Assembly (NCBI RefSeq): GCF_003254395.2
Contig: NC_037642.1
Location: forward strand, 9,623,736 to 9,687,735
Reading direction: 5' to 3'
Length of the DNA stretch: 64,000 bases
DNA from: Apis mellifera
Taxonomy: Eukaryota; Arthropoda; Insecta; Hymenoptera; Apidae
Shown one piece after another: positions 40,061 to 51,780 of this stretch; position 1 is the stretch's first letter; every line of letters begins with the position of its first letter. The notes beneath the pieces are model-generated. The model worked only from the letters and a program-made list of their open reading frames with translations, did not search any database and was not told the origin of the DNA. Position numbers and translations under genes: made by a program.

Positions 40061-40701
40061 GTTCGAGCGTAATAACGAATAAATACCGTAGGGAGGAAGG
40101 AAGGAAGGTAGGGCGGCGGCGGTAATGTCGTCCATATAACGTTCGGTTATCGAGCGAGAATAAGGCTGTGGTGCCTCCTCAGAAAATGCAGCGTTGTTCT
40201 GACCGCGATTCTGATCGCGAGCGGAGCGAAGCGGCGTTAATGCGGCTTTGGGCGTCTCGCGGTCCTCCCCCTTCCCCCCTCGCCTCCCCTCAACCGTCAC
40301 CGCCATCTCCTCCTCCCTCTCCTCTTCCCCCCTCCCCCGCTCTCCACCGCCGCTCGGTTCCTTCGACCCACCGTTTTTTTTCTCTTCTCTCTCTCTTTTG
40401 CATGCGCCTCGCGCGGCCTTCGAAAGATCTCTCCTCCACGGGCAACGGAACAAGACGGACAGGGGGGAGGGAGGGGGGAGGGGTCCGCGCGCCAGTGAAA
40501 CGCGCGGTGGAAGAAGGATGGAATGATCGTGAGAACGCGGAGCGGCGAGGGAGATGGATGTAAATCGGAGGGATCGGAGAGAAAAAGAGGCCGGAGAGCC
40601 CCTGAGCTTCTGGCCTGGACGGTGAGCGAGGTAAAAATCGCGAGAGCCGTCAATTAGGAACGCCGCTTCGAGTCCGTTCTCTCTCCCTTCCCGAACAAAG
40701 G

Positions 40702-40736
<35 letters not shown>

Positions 40737-40740
40737 AGAC
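40061..40740. other. CpG-rich block
   Basis: GC-rich with pyrimidine runs (about 40265-40345), a G-quadruplex motif and (CT)n at 40706-40733. Open frames on both strands are low complexity. Confidence 0.55.
40462..40483 (+). other. G-quadruplex motif
   Basis: Four G-runs of 6, 3, 6 and 4 separated by single A residues: a strong short-loop quadruplex motif. Confidence 0.7.
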
Positions 40741-42000
40741 GATCTCCTCTCGCAACCTATCGAGAACGATATTTCTTTCTCATCCTTGGAGGAAAATGAT
40801 CATATCGACGGGGATTACTATTGGGATGTATCGAGAAATCTGGATTTTTATATTTTAGAGATGTTGAAATATCATCGAACCGTTGTTTGGTTACATTTGA
40901 TGTATTATTAAAGATTAAAAATAATTAGTACGAAAATTTGATCGATCACGATTTCTCGGACGATTTGAAACGCTAAAATTTTAACGCTAAAATTCGATCA
41001 AACCCATCAAAATGATATTTTTTGTTTCACGATTGTCAAAAAGGTGAAAAGTTTTTGAAGAAATATAATTACATCTATCCATCTACTTATTTTCGTATTA
41101 CGTAAAATAAATACTTAGAGATCGATAATTCTAGCGTTAATGGAATTTCATATATTAAATTATAAATTACAGGTGTTAATAAATTCACTTGAAGACTAAA
41201 TATATATATTGCACACGAATATACTTTAATTCATAACTTCCTTTCATCGTTACTGTCGCAGCTTCTCTTAATAAAGATATCGGAATTAAACGATCGATCC
41301 ACGATCGCGGATAAATTATATATCGGTACACACCGATTCTAACTACTCATCCTTTACAGGTTAACGCGCGCCAGCTTATGACCGATCACGAGATGATAGA
41401 GCGTTTCAATCGCGGAATGAAACATACTCGACTCGAGTCGAATTCATTGTTTGTCAGTTACGCCGTCGATGGCGTAATGAACGCGGCAGGATATCGGTTT
41501 CTACGGCTTGTTCCTATCGGGCATCATAAATATTCCACGGCCCCCGGGAAGAAGGATACTCGTCGTTCGTCGTTTTAACAGCTTTCTCGCAACGAAAAAT
41601 GTCGAGCAAAAATCGCTCCATGATTATTTCTTTTTTTTTTTTTTTCACCAATTACGTTTCCTCTCGTCATATAAATATATACACGATGTAATAATAATCA
41701 TAGAATTAGAAAACTTGTAATATAAAATAAATAGAACAAAATTTGGAAGGCTGGTTCTCGATTATTGTGACACGCGCATAATAACTTTTATTCGAAACGA
41801 ATAACATTTGGAGAGTATAGCGATAATCGGGAATATATCGAGCGTAATGTATCGGCGGTTTTACATTATCATGAATAATGAATTACATAGAAACGCATGT
41901 ACCTGGACGATGATTAATTTTAATGCGTGACTAATTAATACGCGATACGGTAAATCAACGGGACGCGAGTTTATTCGTTAGTTTGTTACGCTAAATCGAA
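40741..42000. other. AT-rich stretch with one exon-like segment
   Basis: AT-rich unique DNA. The only gene-like signal is the segment at 41360-41578, listed separately. The 41760-42000 part is rich in taatta-type cores. Confidence 0.5.
41360..41578 (+). other. Possible terminal exon of unknown protein (weak)
   Basis: A branch-point-like ctaac (41339-41343), short pyrimidine-containing stretch and ag (41358-41359) form a plausible 3' splice site. From 41360 the frame stays open for 72 codons to a taa at 41576-41578, with an internal ATG at 41378. An aataaa lies at 41726-41731, about 150 nt downstream. The residues are varied, with no Ser/Arg repeat bias, unlike most frames here. I recognise no domain. 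The frame is also open for about 45 nt upstream of the splice site, and 70-codon frames are common by chance in CpG-rich DNA. Confidence 0.12.
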
Positions 42001-45000
42001 CCCCGGGCGTACCATCGACCGATTTTTCCCTGAAAGTTAATTAGTTTCCCCTCCCTCCGATAGATCGAACCGTGTTCCTCCCAACATCGATGTCTTGCTC
42101 CGACGAGGGAAGGGAAAGAGAGAAAACACGCGAAAAAAGAACCTATAAAAAAAGAAGAAGAAGAAAAAGAAGGTAAGAGGAAATAAAAGAGAGAGAGAGA
42201 GAATTATTCGCGACGAGGAAATGGGTCGAGCACCGAGCGGAAACGCTTGGAAAACGAGGATCTCGACGGAACCGCGAGATATCCCCGCGATGGCCCCCGC
42301 TTTTACCTTGCGAATCAACGAGCCGAAGTTCCACCATCGAATTCCACCTTTTTCCACGGGAAGAATCGCGTGTCGCCGGCCGAGCACGATTCGCTAAAAG
42401 GCATTCCGACCGGAAATCTTGGAGCTGCTCCTGCACAAGAGGGGAGAGGGTAGCTCGCCTGTGTGTCCAGAGGACCCGCACTTCCGGAATAACCGGATGT
42501 CCTTGTGTCTCGCCGCACGGGATGCAGCTTGCAGCTCTTTGTTTCCCAACCGAATCGACGCAGTTTTACCAACCGAGGCGCGTATAACAGGGCCTCCTTT
42601 CTCCTTTTCTTCTCCTTTTTTTCTACCCAAAATGCAACGTAATCAAAGATAATCGGTCATCGAGAGGAGAGAGAGAGAAAGATGGAGAATGGAAGGGGAA
42701 AAATGGGGCAATTAAAATCGATGTTTAAGGCAATATCCGATGTTTCCGTTCGTTCTTTTCGAAAGTTTCGCTTCTTACGGAACCGAAAGTACACCGTTTA
42801 TTCGAACCTCTCTCGAGGGCAGGCAAACAGTTCATGTAACTGAAGTTTATGTAACAGGAGTTGAGCGATTCTCCCCCACTACGAATTTCCATTCGAATAA
42901 TAGTTCCAGCTACGTGTACCATGATACAATTAGCACGAGTTCGTTTAATCAACCGGTAACTGAAACTTCGCGTCATTCCGTGTAAAAATCGGCGAAAAAA
43001 TCACTCGTATCGAAAATTGAATCGAATCATCAGGAGCAGGATATAATCCTCTCCTCTTAACTTTTAACATTCGAAACGTGTCGATATTCCCCTCCATTAA
43101 ACTTAACTTGTTAGTAAAAGTACTTGAGCGTAACTTTGATAATATATATATCTCAAAAGAATTAATTTTCCCCGTAAATACATCTCCTCTCATCGAGGAT
43201 ATCGTGGACGAAAAGTTCGAACGCGTTATCCGCGGATACGAAAAGCCGTATAAAAATCCGCATTTAAGATAGCGGCGGCGACAGGTTTTTCTCGATATAT
43301 ATAAGGTTGGTCGCGCGCGGCCGTAACGGGTAACCCGATAATTTATAGCGGCGCATGGAGGGCACCTGGTATAAAGTTCCTCCTCCCAGCACGCACGTAT
43401 CGCCGCACACACGCACACACACGCACGCACACGCGCGCGCGCGCGTCCGAGGGAGGCGCACATGCGTGCACCCGAGCCGCTTGTGCTCCCCATATGCCCA
43501 CGTAATGACGAACGCGCGTCCAGACGGAAGACCGCTCAAATTTCCCGCGTGAACGAAGCGCGTCGAGATGCCTCGGGACCTCCACCACCGTGAGACTCGC
43601 TTCTTCTTTCCCTCTCCCCCCCCCCTTCGTTCCCTTTTTTTCCCCTCTCCTCTTCTTTTTGCTCCTTTCGTGCCCTGGTTCTTCTTCCCTCCTCTTTTTT
43701 TGCTGTCTCCATCTTTCTCTCTTCTTTATGTTCGAAGTTATCATATATTGGGGATATTGGAAGGAGTCTGGTGCGAAATTTTGGTGGATTTTTTTTTTCT
43801 TTTTAAAAGTAGGACGAGATTATGTAATTAAATTCTGTATTCTAATGGCCAATAATATAGAAAAGAAATCATTCTACATTTATTTGTAAAAGTTTCGTGC
43901 TCGACAAACTAAATAAAAAATAAGATGTGAAGATTGAACAAGTCGAAGAAATTCGTACTTTTCGAACGAAGGATCAGGGGGGGGAGGAGAAATTATGACG
44001 TGAAAATTCGTGGGATATCGAATGGGAAGAGCGGATTGGAAAAAACGTTGCAACGGTATGAAAAGTTGATGGAGGGCAAACTTTGGATGGAGAGCGCGGT
44101 GGATCGATTAGGTTGTAACTAGCGGTGTTTGTTCGCGCGTTGACCGTTGTGTAACCAGCGAATGAAAAATTTAATCGGGAATGCGCCGCCGAGATTTATT
44201 ACTCCCGGATTTTCGAATAACCATTTTTTCCTTTTCCTTTCCTTTCTTTTTTTTTTTTTTTTGGAGAGAGAATCCCCGAAAATATTTTTTAAAGCCGTTA
44301 AGGAATCGACTCGTGTCGTAAATGGCTCCCAATACTTCGTCATAAAAGAAATACGGATATATGGATGTATATACTTTTTCTCGAGTTTGCGAATTTATCA
44401 AATTCTACGATTTTTTCTTTTCTTTCGATCGACAGGAAATCCGTGTCTGTTAAATTAAATTCCGAAATCTGTGAAAATCGTAGCTCTCCAGACTCGATAA
44501 CGTTACGATTCGACAGTTTTACGCCTCTAACAACGAAATCGTATCAGGTATAATATAAATCACGCGTGTTAATTTCCATTTTTTTGTACATATCCTTAAA
44601 AAAAGAGAGAGAGAGAGAGGATGAATTTATCTCGCTGCCTCGATTCCGCTCGCCTTTTTTCCCCTCTCTGCTTATCCGAGGAGAGCCGCGGCAGATAAGA
44701 TCTAATATCGGGATCCAAAGAGCAGGCGGCGGTTGCATAAGATTTATCTCGGAGGTTGGCGGAGGACACGTGTATTACTTCACGCGAATCGCGTCTTAAA
44801 TGGGCGCTCGTTAGCGGAAAGGCACGTGGAGCAGTTAGACGTACCGTGTCCGACGTTATTAAGAAGGCGTTTCTAACAATCCGTATCCTTCATCCTTCCC
44901 TCCTTCGCTCTTTGGGCCACGTACGCGAGCCGGGTACACGCGCGTGCACACGTGGACGGGGAAAGGAGAGAGAGAGAAAAGAATTCTATCGTCCAATTAT

Positions 45001-45650
45001 CGTATTATATAGCTTTGTTCGTAAGATAAACCGCTTCCAAGTCGCGACTCAAATGTGGCGATTCCGCGCACATTTTGTTCTTGCGACTCGAATCTGATAT
45101 TCTTGCTCGAGAAAAGGGATCTTTATTTTCGGGAAAAAGAGTTGTTGCGAAAGAAAGTATAGGTTGATCGTAGCGATTTGTATCTCAATTGTCTATGTAT
45201 ATTGTCTCGAGTTATAAATGTCGAAGAAAGAAAAGTCACAAATTCGTTGAATTGAGTTTCTTGAATTAGTATTCGAGGAATTGCTAAAAAACTATACGAA
45301 ATTACACCAAGGCTGGGCTCAACTATTATACTATATATACTATACTATACTATATGATACACCTCCGAATATAAATATCGTTCAAACGTTTAATAACGAC
45401 ACACGTAACCAACAATTATTTACTCGAACCAATATATATATATAATTACACAATTTTATTATAATTTTTTCAAAGCAAATTTCTTAAAGCAATTGATTTC
45501 CAAAACCGTTCGAGTCGTAATAAAAACGCGGCCTTCCTCCCTCATCCAAAAAAAAAAAAAGAAAATCGAGCAAGATAACAACAAGAATTGGATAAAGGGG
45601 ATAGGTATAAGGGTTGCGATCCGCGGTGATTGGCAGCTTCTTATTTTCGA
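42001..45650. other. Mixed non-coding stretch
   Basis: GC-moderate and AT-rich segments alternate. It contains aag/aaga runs near 42150-42175, CA/CG-rich alternating purine-pyrimidine DNA at 43403-43446, pyrimidine runs at 43590-43730, poly-T near 44246-44262, a tatac pentamer run near 45326-45358 and poly-A near 45547-45560. The 182-codon minus-strand frame at 42945-43493 has no recognisable domain. Confidence 0.5.
43403..43446. repeat. Alternating CA/CG tract
   Basis: acac, gcac and cgcg units form about 44 nt of nearly strict purine-pyrimidine alternation, which favours Z-DNA. Confidence 0.75.
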
Positions 45651-46130
45651 TCCCCTTTCCTCCTTCCTTCCCCTCCCTCTTCCCCGTTCCGCCGATATAA
45701 ATTCCGCCTCCATTCGCCTCCATCCGGAGGATCCCCTCCCTCCCCCTCGGTCCGCTGTTTATCCGGAGCGAGCGTTTGCTCGCCGCTGCTACTCATCGCG
45801 TTGGCCTCTTTCGGATTCGCAGCAGGCGGCCTTAAAAGCGAGCCCGTAATCTCGGCCGCCTCGCACCGGGGCCGAGCAACGTCCATCCGCGCGCGCGCGC
45901 GCACGCACACACGAAAAAGCGGGGGGAAGGAGAGGAGAGGAGAGGAGAGGAGAGGAGAGGAGAGGATGGTCTGCTCGCGAACAAGCGGGGTGAGTGAGCG
46001 AGTTCCGGGGGAACATGGCGGACCGTAGGCATCCGCCATATGGTGAGAAACTTCATCCGGCTCCGCCGCGTGGATTTATAACGCGCGTGGTCGCTCCGGG
46101 AACTGTCGCGGATCTCCCCTCCCCCCTTCT
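45651..46130. other. CpG-rich block
   Basis: CpG-rich DNA with a gcgc alternation near 45889-45902 and a pentamer array at 45929-45966. Overlapping open frames on both strands are repeat-derived. Confidence 0.5.
45929..45966. repeat. (GGAGA)n pentanucleotide array
   Basis: About seven to eight near-perfect ggaga units in tandem. Confidence 0.95.
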
Positions 46131-47100
46131 TTGGAAAATCTCCCTTCTTCTCTTCTTTTCGGATTTGGAATTGGTTAGATCGAGGAGGGGAGGATCAATT
46201 GATTCGTCTAATATACGATTATACTTTTTTTCTATCTTGGAGGAATTAATTAATCCTCTCTTCTTCGATTTCGGGTTAATTAATTTCGAATACACGCGAA
46301 AAGAAAGGAAGAGGATCGTGCGTTTGGGGAAATGGAAGGATTTTTAGAGGAAGAAGTTGTGAAATTTGAGATCGAATACGGTTTCCTTTTTTTTCTTTCT
46401 TCTCTTTTACCGGATCTCTTTGGCGCTTCTTATCTTGCGGAGCGAAACTCTGTGCGTGAAATTTTTATTATCGGTCGAAAACGCGGGGGAGGGTTAAAGT
46501 TGGGCAGGGTTGTATTATTAATAAAGGGCGGGTCGAAGGGATACAAAGGAGGAATATAAAAGATCGCGTTGGTTGACAAAAGGAATGGGAAGAGGGGGAG
46601 AGCGTTGGTGAAAAAAAATGAGAGGTCCGCGGATAGAAGGCCTTGGCCCACCGTATATGTTAATGCCCGGCTAGACTGCAACTCCACCCAATTCTGGTGG
46701 CTTCTGATACTCTTTTCTTCTTTATCTCTCTCTCTCTCTTTCTTTAGAGCGGAGTTTGGACGAAATCAGCCAGCCACTATTTTCTTTCCGCGTGTTCTTC
46801 GCCCACCGAGAGTTTCTCAATGATTCATTTTTACGAGTGAGTCACTCGGGCGGCTTCCATTGTCCTACTTGATCCTTAATTGATCCAAAATTTGTGCCAA
46901 CAGAAATTATTTCCATGTTTGTTTCGTTCGAGTATCTCCACTCGATCGAAGAGAATGAAAGAATCATTCAGGAGAATATATATAAATTAATGTATAACTT
47001 GGAATCCCTTTAAAATGTTTTAAAATCGTCGAGTTTACTTCTCTCGGTCGAAAAATGCCAAGAAACTCGAATGACATCAAATAGTTGCAACTCAATCGCA
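46131..47100. other. AT-moderate non-coding sequence
   Basis: Unique DNA with short T-runs. An AP-1-like tgagtca word occurs near 46841. No gene recognised. Confidence 0.5.
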
Positions 47101-47600
47101 TAGACCATCGTTTATTATTGTTCAGAGAGATTGAAAAAACACGAAGAATACCGAAAAGAATACAAAAATAAAATAACGATTTGCAATTATATTTAATTAG
47201 ATCGCACAAATCGATTCAAAATCACATTCTTTTCTAAAATGACACAGTCATCATTGTTCAAATGACTCCTTTCGATTGAAAAACTCGAAGAATCCAAGAA
47301 TCACTCCCAAAACAAAATAACAACCAACACGATTTGGAAATACATTTAATTAAATCGCATTCAAAATCACATTCTCCCTTAAAATGACAAAATCTCCATT
47401 GCTGAGACGCTTTTTTCGATTATGAAAAATCCAAGAATCCTCAAAATAAAATAACAATCAACACGATTTGCAAATTCATTTAATTAAATCGCACAAATCA
47501 CATTCAAAATCACATTTTTCCCTAAAATCTCCAATACTCAAACGCTTCTTTCGAAAAATTCGAAGAATCCAAGAATCACTAATAAAAAATAACAATCAAC
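47101..47600. repeat. Tandem array A, about 135-145-bp monomer
   Basis: The word aaaataac recurs at 47170, 47314, 47448 and 47586 (spacings 144, 134, 138), and ttcaaaatcac at 47215, 47360 and 47503 (145, 143). Between them atttaattaaatcgca and gaatccaagaatcac recur. About 3.5 diverged copies are present, the first one weak. It is not coding. Confidence 0.85.
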
Positions 47601-48590
47601 GCTTACTTAAACCGCGAAAACTTTTCCACTCTCGAGATCGAAATCCACCAAGCATCGAGATCGCATTTATCCCCCTACCGTACGAAACATCCACGATTGT
47701 TATCGAAAAGAAAAACATAAACTAGACTAGAAAGAACGTAACGAGCGAGGAGAGAGGGAGGGAGGAAGGAATCGGTCAAGGAGCGCGACGACGAAACGCG
47801 GTTGGGATTCGCAGTTGCATCCAATTAAGCAGCGCGCGGAGCACAAGTCGGAGATGGGTGGGTGGCTGGGTGGGATGCACTAATTGCCGGGGGAATTTTC
47901 GAACGGCCACGGCCAGGTAATCCCTTAGTCGGCACGCATCATTGCCTCGCAACGTACTGTTAAGCCGTTACAACAACCGTGGAAGGGAAACGGCTGCCGG
48001 AGCGGAGCGTCGGTAACTTTTAATTCAATTCCGTTACCGCGACCCCCTCCCCCTCCCCCTGCTCCTCCTCCGCACCCCCGCGCCGCCGCCTACACCGCCA
48101 CCACCAACACCCACGCTTCGAGGGCGCCGATATATACGTGTACGTATATACGTATGTATGTGTACACATTGGGAACAGAGGGCAATGCATGTGGGATAAC
48201 CGACACCACCGGGACCACGGACGAGAAAATCGCGGCGATTACACACCGTGACCGTTAACCATTATACCGTCGACGAATGCCATTTATTAAAGCGGCGCAG
48301 GCCCGGTGCCCGGGCCCGCCGGCTGGATTAAGCGAATTGCCAAGTGTTAAGGCGCATTATATGCTCGGCCAATTATATTCTGAAATTCTGATCCGAACGC
48401 CGCGTTTGCAACGTTCGGTTTCGGGGGAGGGGAGGGGAAAAGGGAATAGCGTCTTCCGTAGTGGAATAGACGCGGATTTCTTCCTCTCGAGGTGTATGGA
48501 ACGTACACGATCGTTCAATAAGAGTGTATGTTACATACGGCGGAGGTAAAGGGTAAGGGTAAATTGTTTTTCTGGACAATTATATTGTGA
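47601..48590. other. GC-moderate unique sequence between arrays
   Basis: Contains C-runs near 48043-48059 (complementary-strand quadruplex potential), a gtac/atac-rich alternating stretch near 48130-48165 and a non-repetitive block at about 48265-48385. No gene is recognised. Confidence 0.5.
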
Positions 48591-48800
48591 TAATTCGCTG
48601 TACAACTTTTCTCACTTGTTTCTCTTTTATCGAATTTTGAATTGTTTAGAAAATATATATATGTATATCTTAATAAGCTATTCTAATGGGCGATTTTCTT
48701 TAATCGTTCTCGAAGGGGGACAATTATATAATTCGTTGTACAACTTTTCTCGCTTGTTTCTCTTTATTTATCGAATTTTGAATTGTTTAGAAAATATATT

Positions 48801-48840
<40 letters not shown>

Positions 48841-50122
48841 AGCAAGTCTAATGAGCGATTTTCTTTAATCGTTCGAAGGGGAACGAAAGGGGAATAAGAG
48901 AAGAATGTATATGTATATGCATTACATGTCAATTATATTGTAATAATTCGTTGTACAACTTTTCTCATTTATTTCTCTTTTATCGAATTTTGAATTATTT
49001 AGAATATATATATATTTTAATAAACTATTCTAATGGGCGATTTTCTTTAATTGTTTATGATTGTTCAGAAAATATATAAGATATATATTAAGCTAATCTA
49101 ATGAGCGATTTTCTTTAATCGTTCGAAAGGGGACGAGAGAAGGGTGTATATGTATATGTATATGTATATATATTACATGTCAATTATATTGTGATAATTC
49201 GTTATATAACTTTTCTCATTTGTTTCTCTTTATTTATCGAATTTTGAATTGTCCAAAAAATATACAAGATATATATATATATATATATATCTTAATAAGC
49301 TATTCTAATGGACGATTTTCTTTAATCGTTCATGACTCGAAGGAGGACAATTATATTGTGATAATTCGTTGTACAACTTTTCTCATGTATTTCTCTTTAT
49401 TTATAGAATTTTGAATTGTTTAGAAAATTTATAAGATATATAAATATATATCAAGCAAGTCTAATGGACGATTTTCTTTAATCATTTGTGAATCTCAAAG
49501 GGAGACGAGAGAAGAGTGTATATATACAACTTTTCTCATTTATTTCTCTTTATTTATCGAATTTTGAATTGTTTAGAATATATATATATATATATATCTT
49601 AATAAACTATTCTAATGGGCGATTTTCTTTAATCGTTCATGATTGTTCAGAAAATATATAAGATATATATTAAGCTAATCTAATGGACGATTTTCTTTAA
49701 TCGTTCATGACTCGAAGGGGGACAATTATATTGTGATAATTCGTTGTACAACTTTTCTCATGTATTTCTCTTTATTTATCGAATTTTGAATTGTCCAAAA
49801 AATATATAAGATATATATATACATATCTTAATAAGCTATTTTAATGGACGATTTTCTTTAATCGTTCATGACTCGAAGGGGGACGTAACGAGAAAAGAGT
49901 GTATATATACAACTTTTCTCATTTGTTTCTCTTTATTTATCGAATTTTGAATTGTTTAAAAAATTTACAAGATACATATATATATCAAGCAAGTTTAATG
50001 GGCGATTTTCTTTAATCGTTCGTGAATCTTGAAGGGGGACGGAACGAGAGAAGATGTATATATATTACGTGTCAATTATATTGTGATATTTATCGAATTT
50101 TGAATTGTTTAGAAAATTTATA

Positions 50123-50169
<47 letters not shown>

Positions 50170-50235
50170 TAGTCTAAGGGGAGCGATTTTCTTTAATCGT
50201 TCGTGAATCTCGAAGGGGGACGGAACGAGAGAAGA

Positions 50236-50280
<45 letters not shown>
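48591..50280. repeat. Tandem array B with four-monomer higher-order repeat
   Basis: gaattttgaatt (or gaattttgaatta) recurs nine times: 48632, 48773, 48985, 49239, 49406, 49559, 49781, 49942 and 50095. cgattttctttaat recurs eleven times: 48691, 48857, 49038, 49106, 49313, 49469, 49620, 49688, 49849, 50003 and 50184. Upstream of the second word the monomers fall into four forms, marked aagctatt, aagcaagt, aaactatt and agctaatc. The first ten appear in that fixed order two and a half times. Same-form spacings are 622 and 536, 612 and 534, 582, and 582. Each monomer contains a (TA)n tract of different length. It is not coding. Confidence 0.92.
50127..50164. repeat. (TA)n expansion inside array B monomer
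   Basis: About 18-19 TA units occupy the monomer position where other copies have far fewer. A second long tract lies at 50237-50277 and another at 48803-48838. Confidence 0.9.
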
Positions 50281-50287
<7 letters not shown>

Positions 50288-51220
50288 TATGCATGGAGCC
50301 GGTACATATGAATCGGGCTGTAAGTAGTCCGTTTCTTACCGTTCGGTCGGCTGGCTGGTTCGAGGCGCTCGGACCCCGCTCGTTTGTATCGCCGCGCCTC
50401 GGGAATTTTATAACTTGATCGAAAGGAAGGGGGTTGGCGTGCCACGCATAGCGTCTCGACGTGCAACGATTAACAGGGATAATCATCGGCGATTATTCTC
50501 GCGGAACCGGGGGACCTGGCTGATGAATCACGTGGAAACGGGAAAATTGTATTCCTTATTTTGCGGACGTTTGACGAAAGGAGTCGGATCGATACGATGC
50601 ACTACTTACGAATCGCTTATACGAAACCGTTACTCGTCCACGAATTTGCGCGATCCACGAATAAACGTGGCGACGTAGCGATGGATGGGAATACAATGGC
50701 AAGAAATTTACACGCGCGTCGTTTCGTGTAAACAACGTAACGGTGCCTCTATCCGAATGATTCTCGATCCGATATCGTTCAAAACTAAACTCTAATCCAA
50801 ACGAATCAATTATCTCCTTACTCACTCGTAAATACGATATTAAAACCATCTTTTCCAAATATCTTTTTTCGTTCTCCGTCGAACGTTCTTTAAAAGAGAT
50901 AGAGAGAGAGAGAGAGACAGAGAGGAGGAATTGGCCGAACGCGAACGAAAAAAGGAGAACACCAGGAAATACACGTTACTACATATTTCGAGAAACGTCT
51001 CATCGAATCCAGGGACGCGTCGAACGGCGAGCGGAGACCGGAATAAACCAGCACCCGTTTTAGCCCCGTGGATTCGAGGGTACCCGTAAAATATCTCGAG
51101 GGGACGGGGGTTCCCCGCGCGAAGCGGGGCTCGAGGTCGAAAATCCAAGCACCGTTGGCGCCATTTCCGTGAACGAGCCCGTAATAATCGGCGCGAGATC
51201 GTTCGTGCAAACAGACGACG
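50281..51220. other. Unique sequence between arrays
   Basis: GC-moderate non-repetitive DNA with a (GA)n tract near 50900-50921. No gene recognised. Confidence 0.5.
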
Positions 51221-51780
51221 ACCGTGGGGCGAGGGGAGGGGAGGGGAGGGAAGAGGGGTGGAAGAGGGGTGGAAGAGGGTGGCCTTTAGCCTCGACGCGT
51301 ATCCGTTAGCCTTTTCGCGCGTATATATACGCGGGAAGGGAGACGTGCCGCGTACCCTCTCGTGCGCGAAGGGGGTGAAAAAGGGAGGAAGGGAGGGAGG
51401 GACAGAGAGAGAGAGAGAGAGAGAGGGAAGGGGAGAGGCGAGGAGACGAGGGAGAGAGCGACAGAGGCCGAGCGAAACGGATGGTCGGGCAGAAGCGGGT
51501 GGAGACGAGGGGAGGGCGCGCGGGAGGGGACGACGGGTTTTGCCTCCATCGGTTTTCCCGTTACTTCGACCGAAGTCGTAGCTAACTTATCTGCGCTTAA
51601 AGCCGCCCCTTCGCCGTCCCTTCGGGGCCGCCTGCTGCGAGCACGAAAATGACGTCGCCGTGTCGCGACGGGATCATCGACGACCGTGGAGAGCGAGAGA
51701 GAGCGAGAGAGAGAGAGAGAGAGAGAGAGAGCGTCCCCTCTCCCCCCACTCGCCCCTCCGCTATCCGCCGCCTTTCACGT
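51221..51780. other. CpG-rich, purine-biased block
   Basis: Purine-rich plus strand with (GA)n at 51404-51425 and about 51700-51731. Arg/Glu-rich open frames are translations of these repeats. Confidence 0.55.
51226..51250 (+). other. G-quadruplex motif
   Basis: Five G-runs of 3-4 residues with loops of one to three bases (gggg-cga-gggg-a-gggg-a-gggg-a-ggg), followed by more gggg runs to about 51280. Confidence 0.75.

Noticed and set aside
44822..44832. Resemblance to miR-124 seed region (aaggcacg)
   Set aside because: The match breaks immediately after the seed and no precursor hairpin is seen.
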